A stretch of 64,000 nt of DNA, taken from contig CAIIXF020000001.1 of assembly GCA_903813345.2 (NCBI GenBank), positions 38,845,366 through 38,909,365 on the forward strand, in the 5' to 3' direction. Of this stretch, positions 21,919-34,600 are shown piece by piece. Position numbers and translations under genes: made by a program. The notes beneath the pieces are model-generated. The model worked only from the letters and a program-made list of their open reading frames with translations. It did not search any database and was not told the origin of the DNA. How positions within the stretch are numbered: position 1 is the stretch's first letter; every line of letters begins with the position of its first letter. The DNA comes from Owenia fusiformis (Eukaryota > Annelida > Polychaeta > Sabellida > Oweniidae).

Positions 21919-22554
21919 TAGTGCTTGCAACGGTAATGGATCTCACTGCCGGTAAATTTCACCTCCATTACCTTACCGTTACCGATAATCGTTGATACTG
22001 ATAATGTTCCTAAAATCCCGGGGAAAAACCTGAAAGTGAAACTAAAATATTTGGAAAAATCCTTAACGAAGCCGATTTCTCAGCTTGATTTCCCGTTCAC
22101 ATCAACTACAGTGGATATATTGTATCATAGTGTATCTCGTGTGTGATTGTGTATTGTTTGGAAGTCTTTGAATGATAATATAGAGTGAATTCGATCAAAA
22201 TTGATCAAACTATTTGTGTTTGTTTTTACATCACCGAAATATCACGTCACGTGATTTGTTAATCTCGCGGCACGGGATATGATTGACAGAAGTGGGTGGG
22301 GTTTTGCTTATCCTCCCGCCTTTTACGAATGCTTTGCAGTTGATTGACAGATTAGCTCTTCAAATGTGGAGATTGAAATATACATGATTGATAAAATATT
22401 CTTAAACGAACATTGTTTCGTAAATTTGACAATGGATCGCAATGCCAATCATCATGTTGCAGCAGCATGACGATTATCGGCAATGGATTTTATTACCGGC
22501 AATTGAGAGTATCTACTGCCGCTGCCGACAACCCGGCATTACCGTAAGGCACTA
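21919..22554. mobile_element. 636-bp hAT-type MITE
   Basis: Starts TAGTGCTTGCAACGGTAATG and ends with CATTACCGTAAGGCACTA. The 8-bp direct repeat GGGCGGGC flanks it (21911-21918 and 22555-22562). Subterminal zones repeat TTACCGxTA-like words. No coding frame is present. Confidence 0.85.
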
Positions 22555-22864
22555 GGGCGGGCTGCTAAACTGTAATATACTAGGCAGAGTGTAGTTTATA
22601 ACTAGATTACGTACAGGCTTATTATTTGTTTGATTAAGAAGGAATTATGCATTCTGATACCTACTACAGTGCCTTCCCAGGGTTGACTCATCTTTACATG
22701 CTGAGTTCACTGTGTTACGAAGGGAGCTGAATGAATGAGGATGGGATCGTCTATATATTTTTGAGGAAATAAGCTAAACAAACACTTTATATTTGCTTAT
22801 AGAACTCATAAGAATTTGTTAAGGGAGATGGGTGATAATTTGGCGCACTTATTCAAATTAATTA

Positions 22865-24034
22865 CAGGGTAAGCCAAAAAAGGTAACCCAAACAAATATT
22901 AACTAGACAACAGCGACACCAAAGCGTAGCAAATCTCATTGAACAGCCATGGCTGGCATTTTTACAAACAAAATATGTAGCAAATATTGTAAAATAACAC
23001 ATTTACAGTGTTCGCGTTGACGCCATTTTTTCTCGTTTTTACGGAAATTTCAAGAGGTCGGACGAGAAAATCAGAAATCACTTACATCCCTGGGACGCAA
23101 AGATTCTACACCACCATCAGGTAACTTTTACTGCAGAAGAAGATAAAACACGATTTTCTGAAGAATTTTCAAATCGTCTACTTCCTTGATCTCAAAAATG
23201 TTTATGTCGGCAAATCTGATTGGCTACCGGAGTGTCTCAGTATATTCGCGGGGTTTCTAGTCTGAAACACAGCATTTGATTGGCTATGGTGCCCTCCGAG
23301 TCATTCCGGAGTATACCAAAGCTGGATAATCTGTTGTACGCAAACATTAGTTTCAAAATTGAGAATTGAGACTTGTTTTTCATGATAGCCTAATCTTAAT
23401 TACTTCCACTAGGAACCGTTAGATATCGATCTAATGTTATACATCAATATAATTATGGTATGGTTATAATTAATGATAGATCAACGTTTTTCATCTAAAA
23501 GTCGTCAAAATGTTATAAAAAGAATCAAAAAGTTCACGACCTTGACACGACCTTGAAGATCGGTGATTGGTAAAATGTGAAAACAACTCTTAATTTGAGT
23601 ATTTCTTTCATTCATTTCGGAGAATTTTGGTATAACATTAGTAAAGAATTGTGTGAAAAGGACCAAATGATAGATACTTATCGGGAGAATGTATAGAATT
23701 ACAATATATGTCATTTTATCCCGTTTTAGCGTAAGCACTCTATTATCGCCCACTTCACTTTCACTTTAATAACAAAATATGAGGGACGCAAAAAAAATTA
23801 GACGGGACTCACATTTTTCAAATGTGTTGCGTCCCTGGGACTCAGAAATTTAAATGGCTAGCGCGAACACTGCATTTAAGAAAGGCCACCATTTTCAAAA
23901 TGGTTGCTCACTTGCCAAATTGTCATCAGAAAGGCACATATAATACTGATGGACTGCGGAATGAAAATACATTGAACAAGGTCTATATCTGAGTTATTGA
24001 CATTTGTTTGGGTTTCCTTTTTTGGCTCACTCTG
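22865..24034. mobile_element. Mariner-like MITE with TA target, containing a nested element
   Basis: Inverted ends CAGGGTAAGCCAAAAAAGG (left) and CCTTTTTTGGCTCACTCTG (right) abut TA on both sides (22863-22864 and 24035-24036). Inside the left part lies a segment of the GACG-element family (CCAAAGCGTAGC, ATGGCTGGCATTTTTACA). A separate 867-bp element has inserted at 23006. Without it the MITE is about 300 bp. Confidence 0.75.
23006..23872. mobile_element. 867-bp element nested in the mariner-like MITE
   Basis: Ends CAGTGTTCGCG and CGCGAACACTG are perfect inverted repeats. Looser complementarity extends inwards (GTCCCTGGGACGCAA near both ends). The flanking direct repeat is CATTTA (23000-23005 and 23873-23878). 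CAG termini with a 6-bp duplication suggest a hAT relative. No transposase is visible. Confidence 0.8.
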
Positions 24035-24036
24035 TA

Positions 24037-27000
24037 ATCAAAAAATCTCAGTTCAGAATTATTTGTAATTTAAATATAATTGAGATATTCCATTGCACAG
24101 TCCAGGGCTATGAGGGCGAAGTAAACATTGATATAGAAGGCTGACAAATTGATCTCTCTAAATTATATTATTACTAACATAAGACAAATTGTATTTATAA
24201 AAGTTCCTGCTCATTTCTTCTGCTTGTCATAGCCATTATTTATGATCTACAAATGACTTTGTTTCCAAACGGATGCAATTTGTAACTATTGATTGAGTTA
24301 TTGAATTATTACATATAGATATTGACATTGTTTTAATAGATCAAGTATTTCAAGCCAATACAAATGGCAAGACTTGAGAGATTTGATTTCCCTCCTGAAT
24401 TTAATCTAAATATATCTGATATCAGTGAAATTAAAAATTCAAGATGCAGTAATGACCAAATCCTTAAAAGTTACAAAAGGGACATTCCTTTTTCAATGCA
24501 TGCTTATTGCCAAATTAATATAGAAGTAAATCATTTTTATAAAAGAAAGTTAAAGAAGAGAGAGATGATACTAGATTGAAGTTTTGTGCATCATTAACGA
24601 ATGGGAATAGGGCATGTGATAGGTGATTTGTTATTGATGTCATACATTAGGTGGATGAAGAGAATAGTCAGAGAGGCGGAAAAGTATAACTAATTTGTTT
24701 CCTCAAAAGCTATTCACTTTTTATATCCCATCAAACAAAGTTGATAAAAAGGATGCCTCAGTTAGAGTCTGTCCATCCGTCTGTTCATCTTTCAAAAGTA
24801 TATGAATGTCCTGGTCTTGTTTCCCCCCATGAAGTTCATCATATGAAAGAAGTACTGCTCCATAGCATGAAATGGCAATTTGTTTTTAAATGATTTAAGT
24901 AATTATTTTATTTGTAAATAAATAGTACAGTATTATATATTCCAGTAATGAAGACCATCATTATTTTGACAATATACTTAATATTTTTCGGATCAAATTA
25001 AAGTTTTAAGTAAAAACTAAATTAAAGAAGAACAGTAAAGATGTAAATAACTTCAATTCTGAAATAAATAAGAGTTTGTTTAATAATTATGACAGGTTTG
25101 CCTCTAATTCCATCCCCAGGGTAGTCATAAAAAGGTTTTTAATGGGGACAAAGTGTCTTTTACGAAACTGCAACAGATGAAAACATTTTCGGTTTAATCT
25201 GTCTGACTCTTCATTACATTTACATAGGTGCCCATTTACATAGGTGCAAAGTATCACTACAAGCAAAATGGCGATAAAAATAATGAAGCAACTAGAACTC
25301 AGAACCAAAGTAATTACCATCGGCAGATAACAGTGATGATAACATCACTCATTATTGCTCATAGCGCTAAACATGTTAAAAAGTTAAAAGGGAACAATAT
25401 TGATAAAAGCGATATTCTCTAATAATATCTGCTCTTGCTAATTTCAGGTGTGCCCTATAAATATGTTATTACTACCTTGTCGGGCCAGTTCTATGGGTTT
25501 TAGTGTTAGTTTAGAAGGCATTCATTTTACTATATCGACCTTAGCAATATGTGACGTCATAGTGGCGGTCAATACTGCCGGTCGAGAATGCATTTAATTT
25601 TCCCCGTGAAATTAGATATCGTTCAGTGCGTAAGATTTCCTTGCTGTTTCAGTCCTGGTCATTAACGGTGGTAGTGATACTTATAACGCCATTTCTGCGG
25701 GCAATATAATGAAGTATTGGACCGAGGTCTGAAGTACTATTGTACTATTCTTCAGACCAAAAACATTTTTAAAATTTAGACAGCAGAATAAGTGAAGCTT
25801 GTATCAATTTCTAATAAAAAAACATCTCATTGAAGTAACAGGGGCTGGAAATAATTAGTTACATTCTGCACCAAAGTTCTTTATTAGTCAGTGTATGTTT
25901 CAGCACACCTGGAATTTGAACCAAAATCTATAAAGGTCTTCAGTATGATGCATGTGCAGTCAGTGTAACATTACTCTTACTTAAGACCCTGGACCTCCCC
26001 ATTCTGATACTCAGACTATCTCTGCAATGCACTAGAAGGAAACTGAGAGAAGGCTGTGATATCTCACGATGGGACCTCCCTCCCCCTTATTTACTTCACC
26101 AGTGTTGTGTTAGTGAAAGTGAAGTACATGGTGGGGGGGGGCTAAGTCTTGAAGCAAGACTGTGTAATGCATACTTTTATCTGAACAGTCACCAAATCAA
26201 CAGTTTTGCAAGCATAATGGTATATTGATTTCTGATCTTTTTACATCAAGTATTCAGATTCCTTATCACAATCCATTTATAAGTAAGATTAGAAGTAGGA
26301 GTTTGATTAATTTGATATTACTTTTCTGTTAGAGATGTCATTTCTTTATATTTCACTACTGGGATTGCTTCTGAAATGTAATATGTCCAAGCCATGCATT
26401 ATAGGATTATTCGTAAGGACAGTTCCAATTGCCATACTCATAAAATAGAATGAAGAATGAAGGATGATAGTTAACACCATTATAAGGTGGTAACATGTTT
26501 TTATAGCCTCTGTTTTGTGACTGACATTCTGGGGTCCGCATCTGTAACAGATCGTTACAGTTTTATATTGCCTACCTTGTTATGACAGTCATTGACAGTT
26601 ATGAACGATGGATTATGTGGCATTCACATAGCTGGGCAAGGTGTATCCATTTCATGGTAATCAATACACGCCATTTCATGTAAATGCATTCCGTTATATA
26701 ACCAATAATGCATTTTTTGTGGTTGTCACGTTGATAACTGGACTCACAGATGGAAATTGATGCTTTGCCAACTTGACCCTTGCAAAAAATCTCTTTTGCA
26801 TCTTTTAGATGATTTTGTAGAAAATATTTTGCAATGTGTATTGTGTATTCTTCCCTAGCTATCCATATATCTCTGAAAGTCAGATCATTCAAATCATGAT
26901 TGCTTGTGTGCTACATGAAGCCATCAACGCCTCAAGAGGTCATCAACATGAAGGAGAAAGCCAACTCAGTAGATAAGACTTTATTAAGGAATTGTTGTTC

Positions 27001-27286
27001 CAGATTGTGTTTGTTCACAAGTAATGAGATGATTTTGTTACAGTAATGATGGAATATGATGTGATAAAATCTATAATTGATGGCTATGTTACAAACAATG
27101 TATTGTTTGATCATTATCGGATTGTTACTTGGTAAATTAACCTTTTGAGATTATACCAATGTCCATTATGTTTCTTGGCATCTCAGGATCTATAATTGGC
27201 CATAATTATTTTATCCTTAATCTCTTTAAGGGTAGACCCATGTTCTAGAATGGTAATGCTGTTCAGTTCATGAGAAGAATTAGATA
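24037..27286. other. Gene-poor intergenic region
   Basis: About 3.2 kb with no supported gene; open frames are short and lack family resemblance. At 24718-24800 there is a degenerate end of the GACG-element family (TATATCCCATC, then GTCCATCCGTCTGTTCATC). A G-run occurs at about 26131. Confidence 0.45.
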
Positions 27287-27288
27287 TA

Positions 27289-27435
27289 CAGTGAAACCTG
27301 CAAAGTGGAACACCTCTTTTCAGAATCCCAAGACCATCTGACTTAATGTTAAATGAACCTCTATAAGTAAAACACCTCCCAAGTGGAACACATTTTAGAG
27401 GTACCAAAGGTGTTCCACTTAGACAGGTTTTACTA
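27289..27435. mobile_element. Short pogo/Tigger-like MITE
   Basis: Left end CAGTGAAACCTGCAAAGTGG after TA; right end CCACTTAGACAGGTTTTACT. The block GTGGAACACCT occurs in both arms and once more in the middle. Ends CAGTGAAACCTG are typical of the pogo group of Tc1/mariner elements. Length about 147 bp, with no coding capacity. Confidence 0.7.
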
Positions 27436-28600
27436 TGTTAAATCATATGATAAATGTAGTGACTTCTCTTTTAAGAGGCAATAAGACATGTTTGTTGCTA
27501 TTTCTCCTTTCGGAGACAATGAGAAACATGTTTATGTGTCGATTTCTTCAGGAGACAATGATATATTCGTTATGTACAATTTGTCCTTTCACAAACAATG
27601 AGATCTGTATGTGGCTACAAATATTTTGCATTAATACAGGCTTGTAATCTTGAAGCCTTGGTGCCTCATCTTGATCAAGGTATTGTATATGACTGAAGGA
27701 ATACACTAGTTTAACAGTATGTCCTTCATTGAAAGGGCAAAACCTTTATGTCACTGAATCATCATAAAGCTACTCCTTATTCTATATTCTGAATGCATCA
27801 AATCTTTCTGTGTGAATTCCTAAGTTAAATATTGATAAATGAAGAGGGAGCCAGGGAAACTCTAATTTAGCGTTTGGGAATTACGGAAGGAATGTAAGCT
27901 GAATATTGAACATTTTGTTCTTATAGAGCTCCAATTCATCACAAAAGAGCGTAAAATAACTGACTATTAATATACTTGCTACTGACAAAATGTGAATGTC
28001 ATATGATTTAAAAGACAAAACCTTTTAGGAATAAAAGCATTTTATGTTTATGGTGCAAAACATTATATGTGTAGCTGTATAATAAATACTCGTACTCAAT
28101 TACGTTAGAACAGAAGTTAGAATAGATGTAATATAGGATGTAGAAACTAGATATGATATAGATCAACCGCCTCATTTATTTCGGTGTCATTGCCTTTAGG
28201 TGACTGTAAACTGTACACCTATTCATATCAAAATATGTGTTGAATTTAATGGTAGTCATGTAAGGGCAAAGGTTGAGAACTCTTTACTAAACTATTACAA
28301 GGATCAGGATCATAAATTATATTTTTATATTAATTGCCAGACATAAAAATAACATTTTTTGCATTGTGTATTTTTAGTCGGTTTGGCATTGAACCAGAGG
28401 CCTGGTTAGTCCAATACAAGTGAGGAGAAGGTGATTCAGGCTTTTAATGATCTCGCTGTGATGTTGTCAGAGCATAGAAATAGATTGGAGGAGAGGAAGT
28501 GAATCTAGATAAGGAGAATGGGCATCCTGTTTGAAGCTTTCCCTGTTGTCACTTCACATCATCCTTTAGGAGTGTTACAGTGCCTTGGAGAACCATAAAG
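27436..28600. other. Upstream region of the mucin-like gene
   Basis: AT-rich, no gene seen. The promoter and 5' untranslated region of the gene starting at 28601 should lie at its right end. Confidence 0.4.
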
Positions 28601-31600
28601 ATGCAGGGTAAAAGCTTAGGGACGTCAGTCATATCTGGTAAGATATTTTTATTGATTTTGCCAAAAGTGTTATTTCATAAATCATTGTGTTTATTGAAAG
28701 GAAGTTGAAACACAATGACATTGGAGTGATGTTATTGATTATGTGTGGAGTCTTTATTTATATGTTCACATCACCTTTAAAGACAAATTAAAATAGTAAT
28801 AGTTTGCGGTTAAAATGAAGTTATTTCTTGAACATGGGAATGTGCCCTGATCAAAATGATGAATCAAATTTTGAATTCAGTTTTCTTCCTGAATAATAGA
28901 AATGAAAATGAAACATGATGATTTATTCATGAAGTAATCAACATATTTATTGAAATTGATGAGTACACACATGAAACTAATTATCCCAATGAATGGGGTT
29001 CAATTGGGATATAGTGCAGCCCTCCATCTATCAGTCAGTCCATCCATTTGGAAAATAACTCAAAAACTGGTTGATGGATTTTCTTCATGATGGAAAGATG
29101 TACAAGATTGATCAATAGTTTTACAAAAAAAAATTTTCAAGATGGCCAATGCAGCTATGAAAATGAAAGAAATTTTTCACAGTAATCTAAGTTTTAATTT
29201 CCAACCAAGTAATGACTAAGTACATGTATTGCTGTTTGAAAGTTGCAATATTTTTTGATAAAATATCTTTTTCACATTTGTACAGTCTACATGTATATTA
29301 CCTTTAAATCTAAGGTATTTTAAAGTAGATCACATATATCATATCTTTCTGATTTAAATGGCTATCCAAACATTGAACATGTGGAAATTCTGAGATTTCA
29401 TTGATTCTCCTATGTTATTATAGCTTTTTAAATGCAAATTTAAGGTTTATAAAAATAGATTGAAAATAGTGTATTGTGACATTTTTCTCAATTCATGAAT
29501 AATTTGTTCATTGGAATTTGCTTTTCTGTGGAGTTGCCATTTAGTTTAGAATCAAAATGTGAAGTAATAATAAGAGGAATTAGTTTTAATATTTCAATTT
29601 CCTTTAGATACACAACATCAGAAAATACATACAGGGTGTTCCATATGTTTCAGGAATGATGCTGTATTTTATTGGTTTTCTTTTCAATCTAGCTGATTTT
29701 TTGATTCAATGTGTCCAAATATGTTGTGAATAAGTTGGAAAAGTTTCATATCATGAAACTCACTAGACTGAATAATATGGTTGCTATAGTAACCTAGGGG
29801 TAGGGTAGGTGGAGCAGGTGTAACAATGCGCATAACATGACATTTTTGTAAAAAAAGTAGTTTTTGTATAAAGTGTTCAAAGTATTAATTTGTCATAGTC
29901 GCATCAAACTTGTTGGAAATTAAAAAGAATAAAGGTGGATTCCTGGAAATTAAAAATGTTATCACACCCTTTATTAGCCATCATCATTATTTCAGCATCT
30001 ATCCCTTCCGCATTAGTTAGCACTCCCACTGTTCTCGGATGTCCACATTTTGGATAATCAGTCTCAGTTTCCCTTCCAGAATTGAACCTCTTGTACCACT
30101 CATACACTCTAGAGGTTACCATCATTGAGCCCCCATGTGCATTCGTTAGGAGTTTAATTGTGTCTGCTGCAGAAAACTGTTATTCACACATGTCATGTCT
30201 TGTCACAGATTGTTGTTTGTTGCCTAAGTCGAAGGTTTTCCTAAGCTAATGACTTTTTCACTTTTCAAGATGGCCGCCTGTCCAAAATGATCTGTGTTTA
30301 TTCTCCTTTGTGACTCATGACATGACAGGTGTTTAAATTTTGATGTGATCAAGGGTGATGACATTTTTTACTTTCTTGTTATTATTATTATAGCTTTTTA
30401 AATGCAAATTTAAGGTTTATAAAAATAGATTGAAAATAGTGTATTGTGACATTTTTCTCAATTCATGAATAATTTGTTCATTGGAATTTGCTTTTCTGTG
30501 GAGTTGCCATTTAGTTTAGAATCAAAATGTGAAGTAATAATAAGAGGAATTAGTTTTAATATTTCAATTTCCTTTAGATACACAACATCAGAAAATACAT
30601 ACAGGGTGTTCCATATGTTTCAGGAATGATGCTGTATTTTATTGGTTTTCTTTTCAATCTAGCTGATTTTTTGATTCAATGTGTCCAAATATGTTGTGAA
30701 TAAGTTGGAAAAGTTTCATAAAACTCACTAGACTGAATAATATGGTTGCTATAGTAACCTAGGGGTAGGGTAGGTGGAGCAGGTGTAACAATGCGCATAA
30801 CATGACATTTTTGTAAAAAAAGTAGTTTTTGTATAAAGTGTTCAAAGTATTAATTTGTCATAGTCGCATCAAACTTGTTGGAAATTAAAAAGAATAAAGG
30901 TGGATTCCTGGAAATTAAAAATGTTATCACACCCTTTATTAGCCATCATCATTATTTCAGCATCTATCCCTTCCGCATTAGTTAGCACTCCCACTGTTCT
31001 CGGATGTCCACATTTTGGATAATCAGTCTCAGTTTCCCTTCCAGAATTGAACCTCTTGTACCACTCATACACTCTAGAGGTTACCATCATTGAGCCCCCA
31101 TGTGCATTCGTTAGGAGTTTAATTGTGTCTGCTGCAGAAAACTGTTATTCACACATGTCATGTCTTGTCACAGATTGTTGTTTGTTGCCTAAGTCGAAGG
31201 TTTTCCTAAGCTAATGACTTTTTCACTTTTCAAGATGGCCGCCTGTCCAAAATGATCTGTGTTTATTCTCCTTTGTGACTCATGACATGACAGGTGTTTA
31301 AATTTTGATGTGATCAAGGGTGATGACATTTTTTACTTTCTTGGAATCCACTTTCATTTCTGTTTAATTACTGACGAGTTTGATCCAACTCTGACAACCT
31401 AATACTTAGTCACACTTCGTACAAAAAAAACTATTTTCACAAATATTTCATATATTTTGTGCGTTGTTACACCTGCTCTACCTACCCTTCCCCTAGGTTA
31501 CTATAGCAACCATATAATTAAGACTACTGAACTTCACGATGTGAAACTTTCCCAACTTATTCAAAACATGTTTAGACACATTGTGTCAAAAATTCAGTTA

Positions 31601-34600
31601 GATTAAATAGAAAACCAATAAAACACAGCATCATTCCTGAAACATATGGAACACCCTGTACTTCACAGGTGATGATGGGGACCAGGCCTGTAGCCAGGAT
31701 TTGCCAAGGGGGTTCACTTTTTGAAAAATTCCAGGGGGGTTGACTTGTGACAATTTTGGTCCAAAAATGGCCAAAATCACTTAAAAAGTGCTCAGATTCA
31801 CTCCACCCATCGAACCCTCCCCTGGCTACGGGCCTTTTAAATTCAGAAAACATAAATATGATATGTAAACTAGATAACGGCAACTCCGCGGAGTAGCAAA
31901 TCCCAACGAACAAAATATCAATTACTGAATTCCAATCATTACTTTGGTTAAAATTGAAAAAATTAGATTTTAGAATTGCGAATTCCTGCAAAGCAGCCAT
32001 ATTGAATTTTCTGAGGTACAAATCTGAAAAATAATACCATAATTGTGATCTACTCCAAAATTCCTTCAATATGAGTATAATATAGCCATACTTTGAAGGG
32101 ATCGAAAAATTATTGCGTAATCATACATTAGACGGCCATTTTGAATTTTACGAGGCTCGAATCAGAAAAAAGATACAATATTTGCAATCTACTCTTAATT
32201 GCCTTTCATTTGAGTATAATAAAGCTATACTTCAGAAAGATCTAAAAATTAGCGAAAATCTCTGTTTTCCTGACCCCCCATCAGGGGCCCTGGGGGTAGT
32301 TTAGTTGTGTTTATTAAACAGATTCATATACAATAATACAAAAAAATATGCTGCCAAGCGCCAATGGCATTACTGGCTAGCATTTATTAATTTCATCTGT
32401 AGTGAAATATCATAAAATAAAAACATAGATGTGTGTGCTTAATTGCATAGTTTATCCTGGTGTTTGCCACATTCTACCCAAGACAGAAGCACTTTAAGTA
32501 TCTTGATGCATTATAAAATTAATGAATTTTTTCTTTAAAATACTATCTTTTTCTAGTGACAGATCGTTTTCAAACACTAATGCCTTAATTCTATCCTCTT
32601 GTCTCCGGGGTAACAGGTTCTCAAGGTTATGCTGCTCAAGGGACTCAATAAACTCATGTCGTCTTGTAGAAAGGCGCTGACAGTTAAAGATGAAATGCTT
32701 AGGCGTTTCACTCTCACCACATATACAAAGGTTATCAGAGATGCCAGTAAAATTATGCGCAAATTTTTGAGATTTGAAGTAAAGACCACATCTTATTCGG
32801 TTTAAAATGATTTCCTGTTTACGAGATAGGTTGAGTTTGGATGTGGTGTTAAAATTTTGAAAATCCTTTGTTTTCTTCCTTACCGTAGTTTTAAAAATTG
32901 ATATTCTGGGTATTACCCTCTCCTCTTCACTTAGTTTGTTCCATTGGTTTATTAACCTCAACACAGGGGATTTCCTTAGCCGGGCACTCGCCTTGACTGG
33001 AATTTTGAAGGGTTGGTGAGATCTGAGATCTCTGACTTGTTCATTTTTGTATTTGTCAAAAAGTTCAGTTATGTAATCAGGTGATAAGCCTCTACATATT
33101 TTATACATAATAACTAGATTTTTGTCATTTCTTCTCATTTCGAGAGTTTTCCATTTTAGGCAGTCCAGGGTTTTGAGGGTACACGAGCCATGCAGGGCTC
33201 CTGAACAAATTTTCGCAGCTTTGTAATGAAGTTTGTCAAGTTTAGCAAGGTTTTGAAGTGTGCTACCTCCATAGATGGAGCTGCAGTAGTCCATATGAGA
33301 AAGGATATAAGCTTTATAAATAGTTTCGAGATGTTTAGAGTTAATTTTATGGCTTAGTGCTTGTAAAGGGTTGAGTTGCTTTTGAACTTTACTTGCTAGT
33401 TCATTTATATGTATATCAAACTTTAGCCTGTTGTCGAAAGTGAAGCCTAGGTGTTTGTGGGATGTTTTATAGGGAATTTGTGTCCCTTCAAAGAAAAGGG
33501 GCATGGGGTCAAAATTATCTATGTGCTTTGGTTGAAAAATCATATGCGCACTTTTTGAGGCCTTGAATTTTAAGTGCCATTTAGCAGACCACTCTTCAAG
33601 AATGTTAAGGTCATGTTGGAGGTCAAAAGTTTGATTTAAGGCTGTGTCAAAAGAAGCATATGCTGAGGTGTCGTCAGCGTAAATGAAACACTCAGAATTT
33701 AGATTTTGCGGAAGGTCATTTATATAAAGAAGGAACAGCAGGGGTCCAAGAACAGACCCCTGAGGGACTCCTGTGTTGATATGGCCGATATTTGAAAATT
33801 TTGATTTTGCATCATCCACTGTAACACAGATTTTCCTTTGTGATAGATAAGATTTCAAAAGGGTCAAGGTCAGACCAGAGATTCCATACGCTTTAAGTTT
33901 GTGTAAGAGTAGTGCATGCGGAACAGAATCAAACGCAGAGGAAATATCTAAAAAACAGGAATTAACTCCTTTGCCCTTTTCAAATTCATTTAAAATAAAG
34001 TCAACTATAGCTGTTATTTGAAGTTCCGTGTTATGTCCAGGTAAAAACCCAGATTGCTTATGGTAAAGAAGCTTCTGGTCAAAAATATGCTCCATTAAAT
34101 GGAAGTGTATAACTTTCTCTAAAATTTTGGATAGACTTTGCAGTAGTGTCACTGGTCTGTAGTTTTCAATTGTTGTTCGGTCGCTTTTTTTGAAGATTGG
34201 AATTGTATTTCCTTCCTTCCAGACGGATGGAAATTTTCCAGTTTTGAAAATCAGATTAAATAGATCAGAAAGTTTGGATGACAGTGAGGGAGATGCTAAT
34301 TTGATCATATTATTAGTGATATTATCAATACCAGGGGCTTTGTCCCTTTTTAGAGTACCTATAATTAGTGCAATATTTTCTGGAGAGGTTTCAAGATTAC
34401 CGATCTGTATGTGGGTTCTGTTGTCAAATTCTGGGAGATTCTGGTTAAAATTTATATCAGAGTGGTATTTGGAGGAGAAAAACTTCAAAAAAAGATTAGC
34501 TTTTTCAAGGCTGGTTGACGCAATTGTATGTCCAAGTTTCAGTGTGGGGAAACCAGAGTAGAATTTTCTGTTCATAAGCTTTTGAATCAGTGTCCAGTAT

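Larger units (their letters stand above)
29421..31355. repeat. 970-bp tandem duplication
   Basis: The stretch 29421-30380 recurs almost unchanged from 30391. The offset is 970 bases at the start and 965 after a 5-base loss near 30720 (TCATG missing in the second copy). The unit comprises flanking DNA plus the left part of a mariner element. High identity implies a recent event. An assembly artefact is possible but the 5-base difference argues against simple double counting. Confidence 0.92.
29632..31658 (-). mobile_element. Mariner element remnant with long inverted ends
   Basis: The left end CAGGGTGTTCCATATGTTTC after TA (29630-29631), repeated at 30602 by the tandem duplication, is inverted at 31639-31658 before TA. 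Complementarity extends about 240 bp inwards (CCTAGGTTACTATAGCAACC and others). The interior keeps only the N-terminal part of a transposase (see separate entries), so this is an internally deleted, immobile derivative in the first intron of the mucin-like gene. Confidence 0.85.

Noticed and set aside
34190-34561. 123-codon plus-strand frame
   Set aside because: Antisense shadow of the LINE reverse transcriptase.
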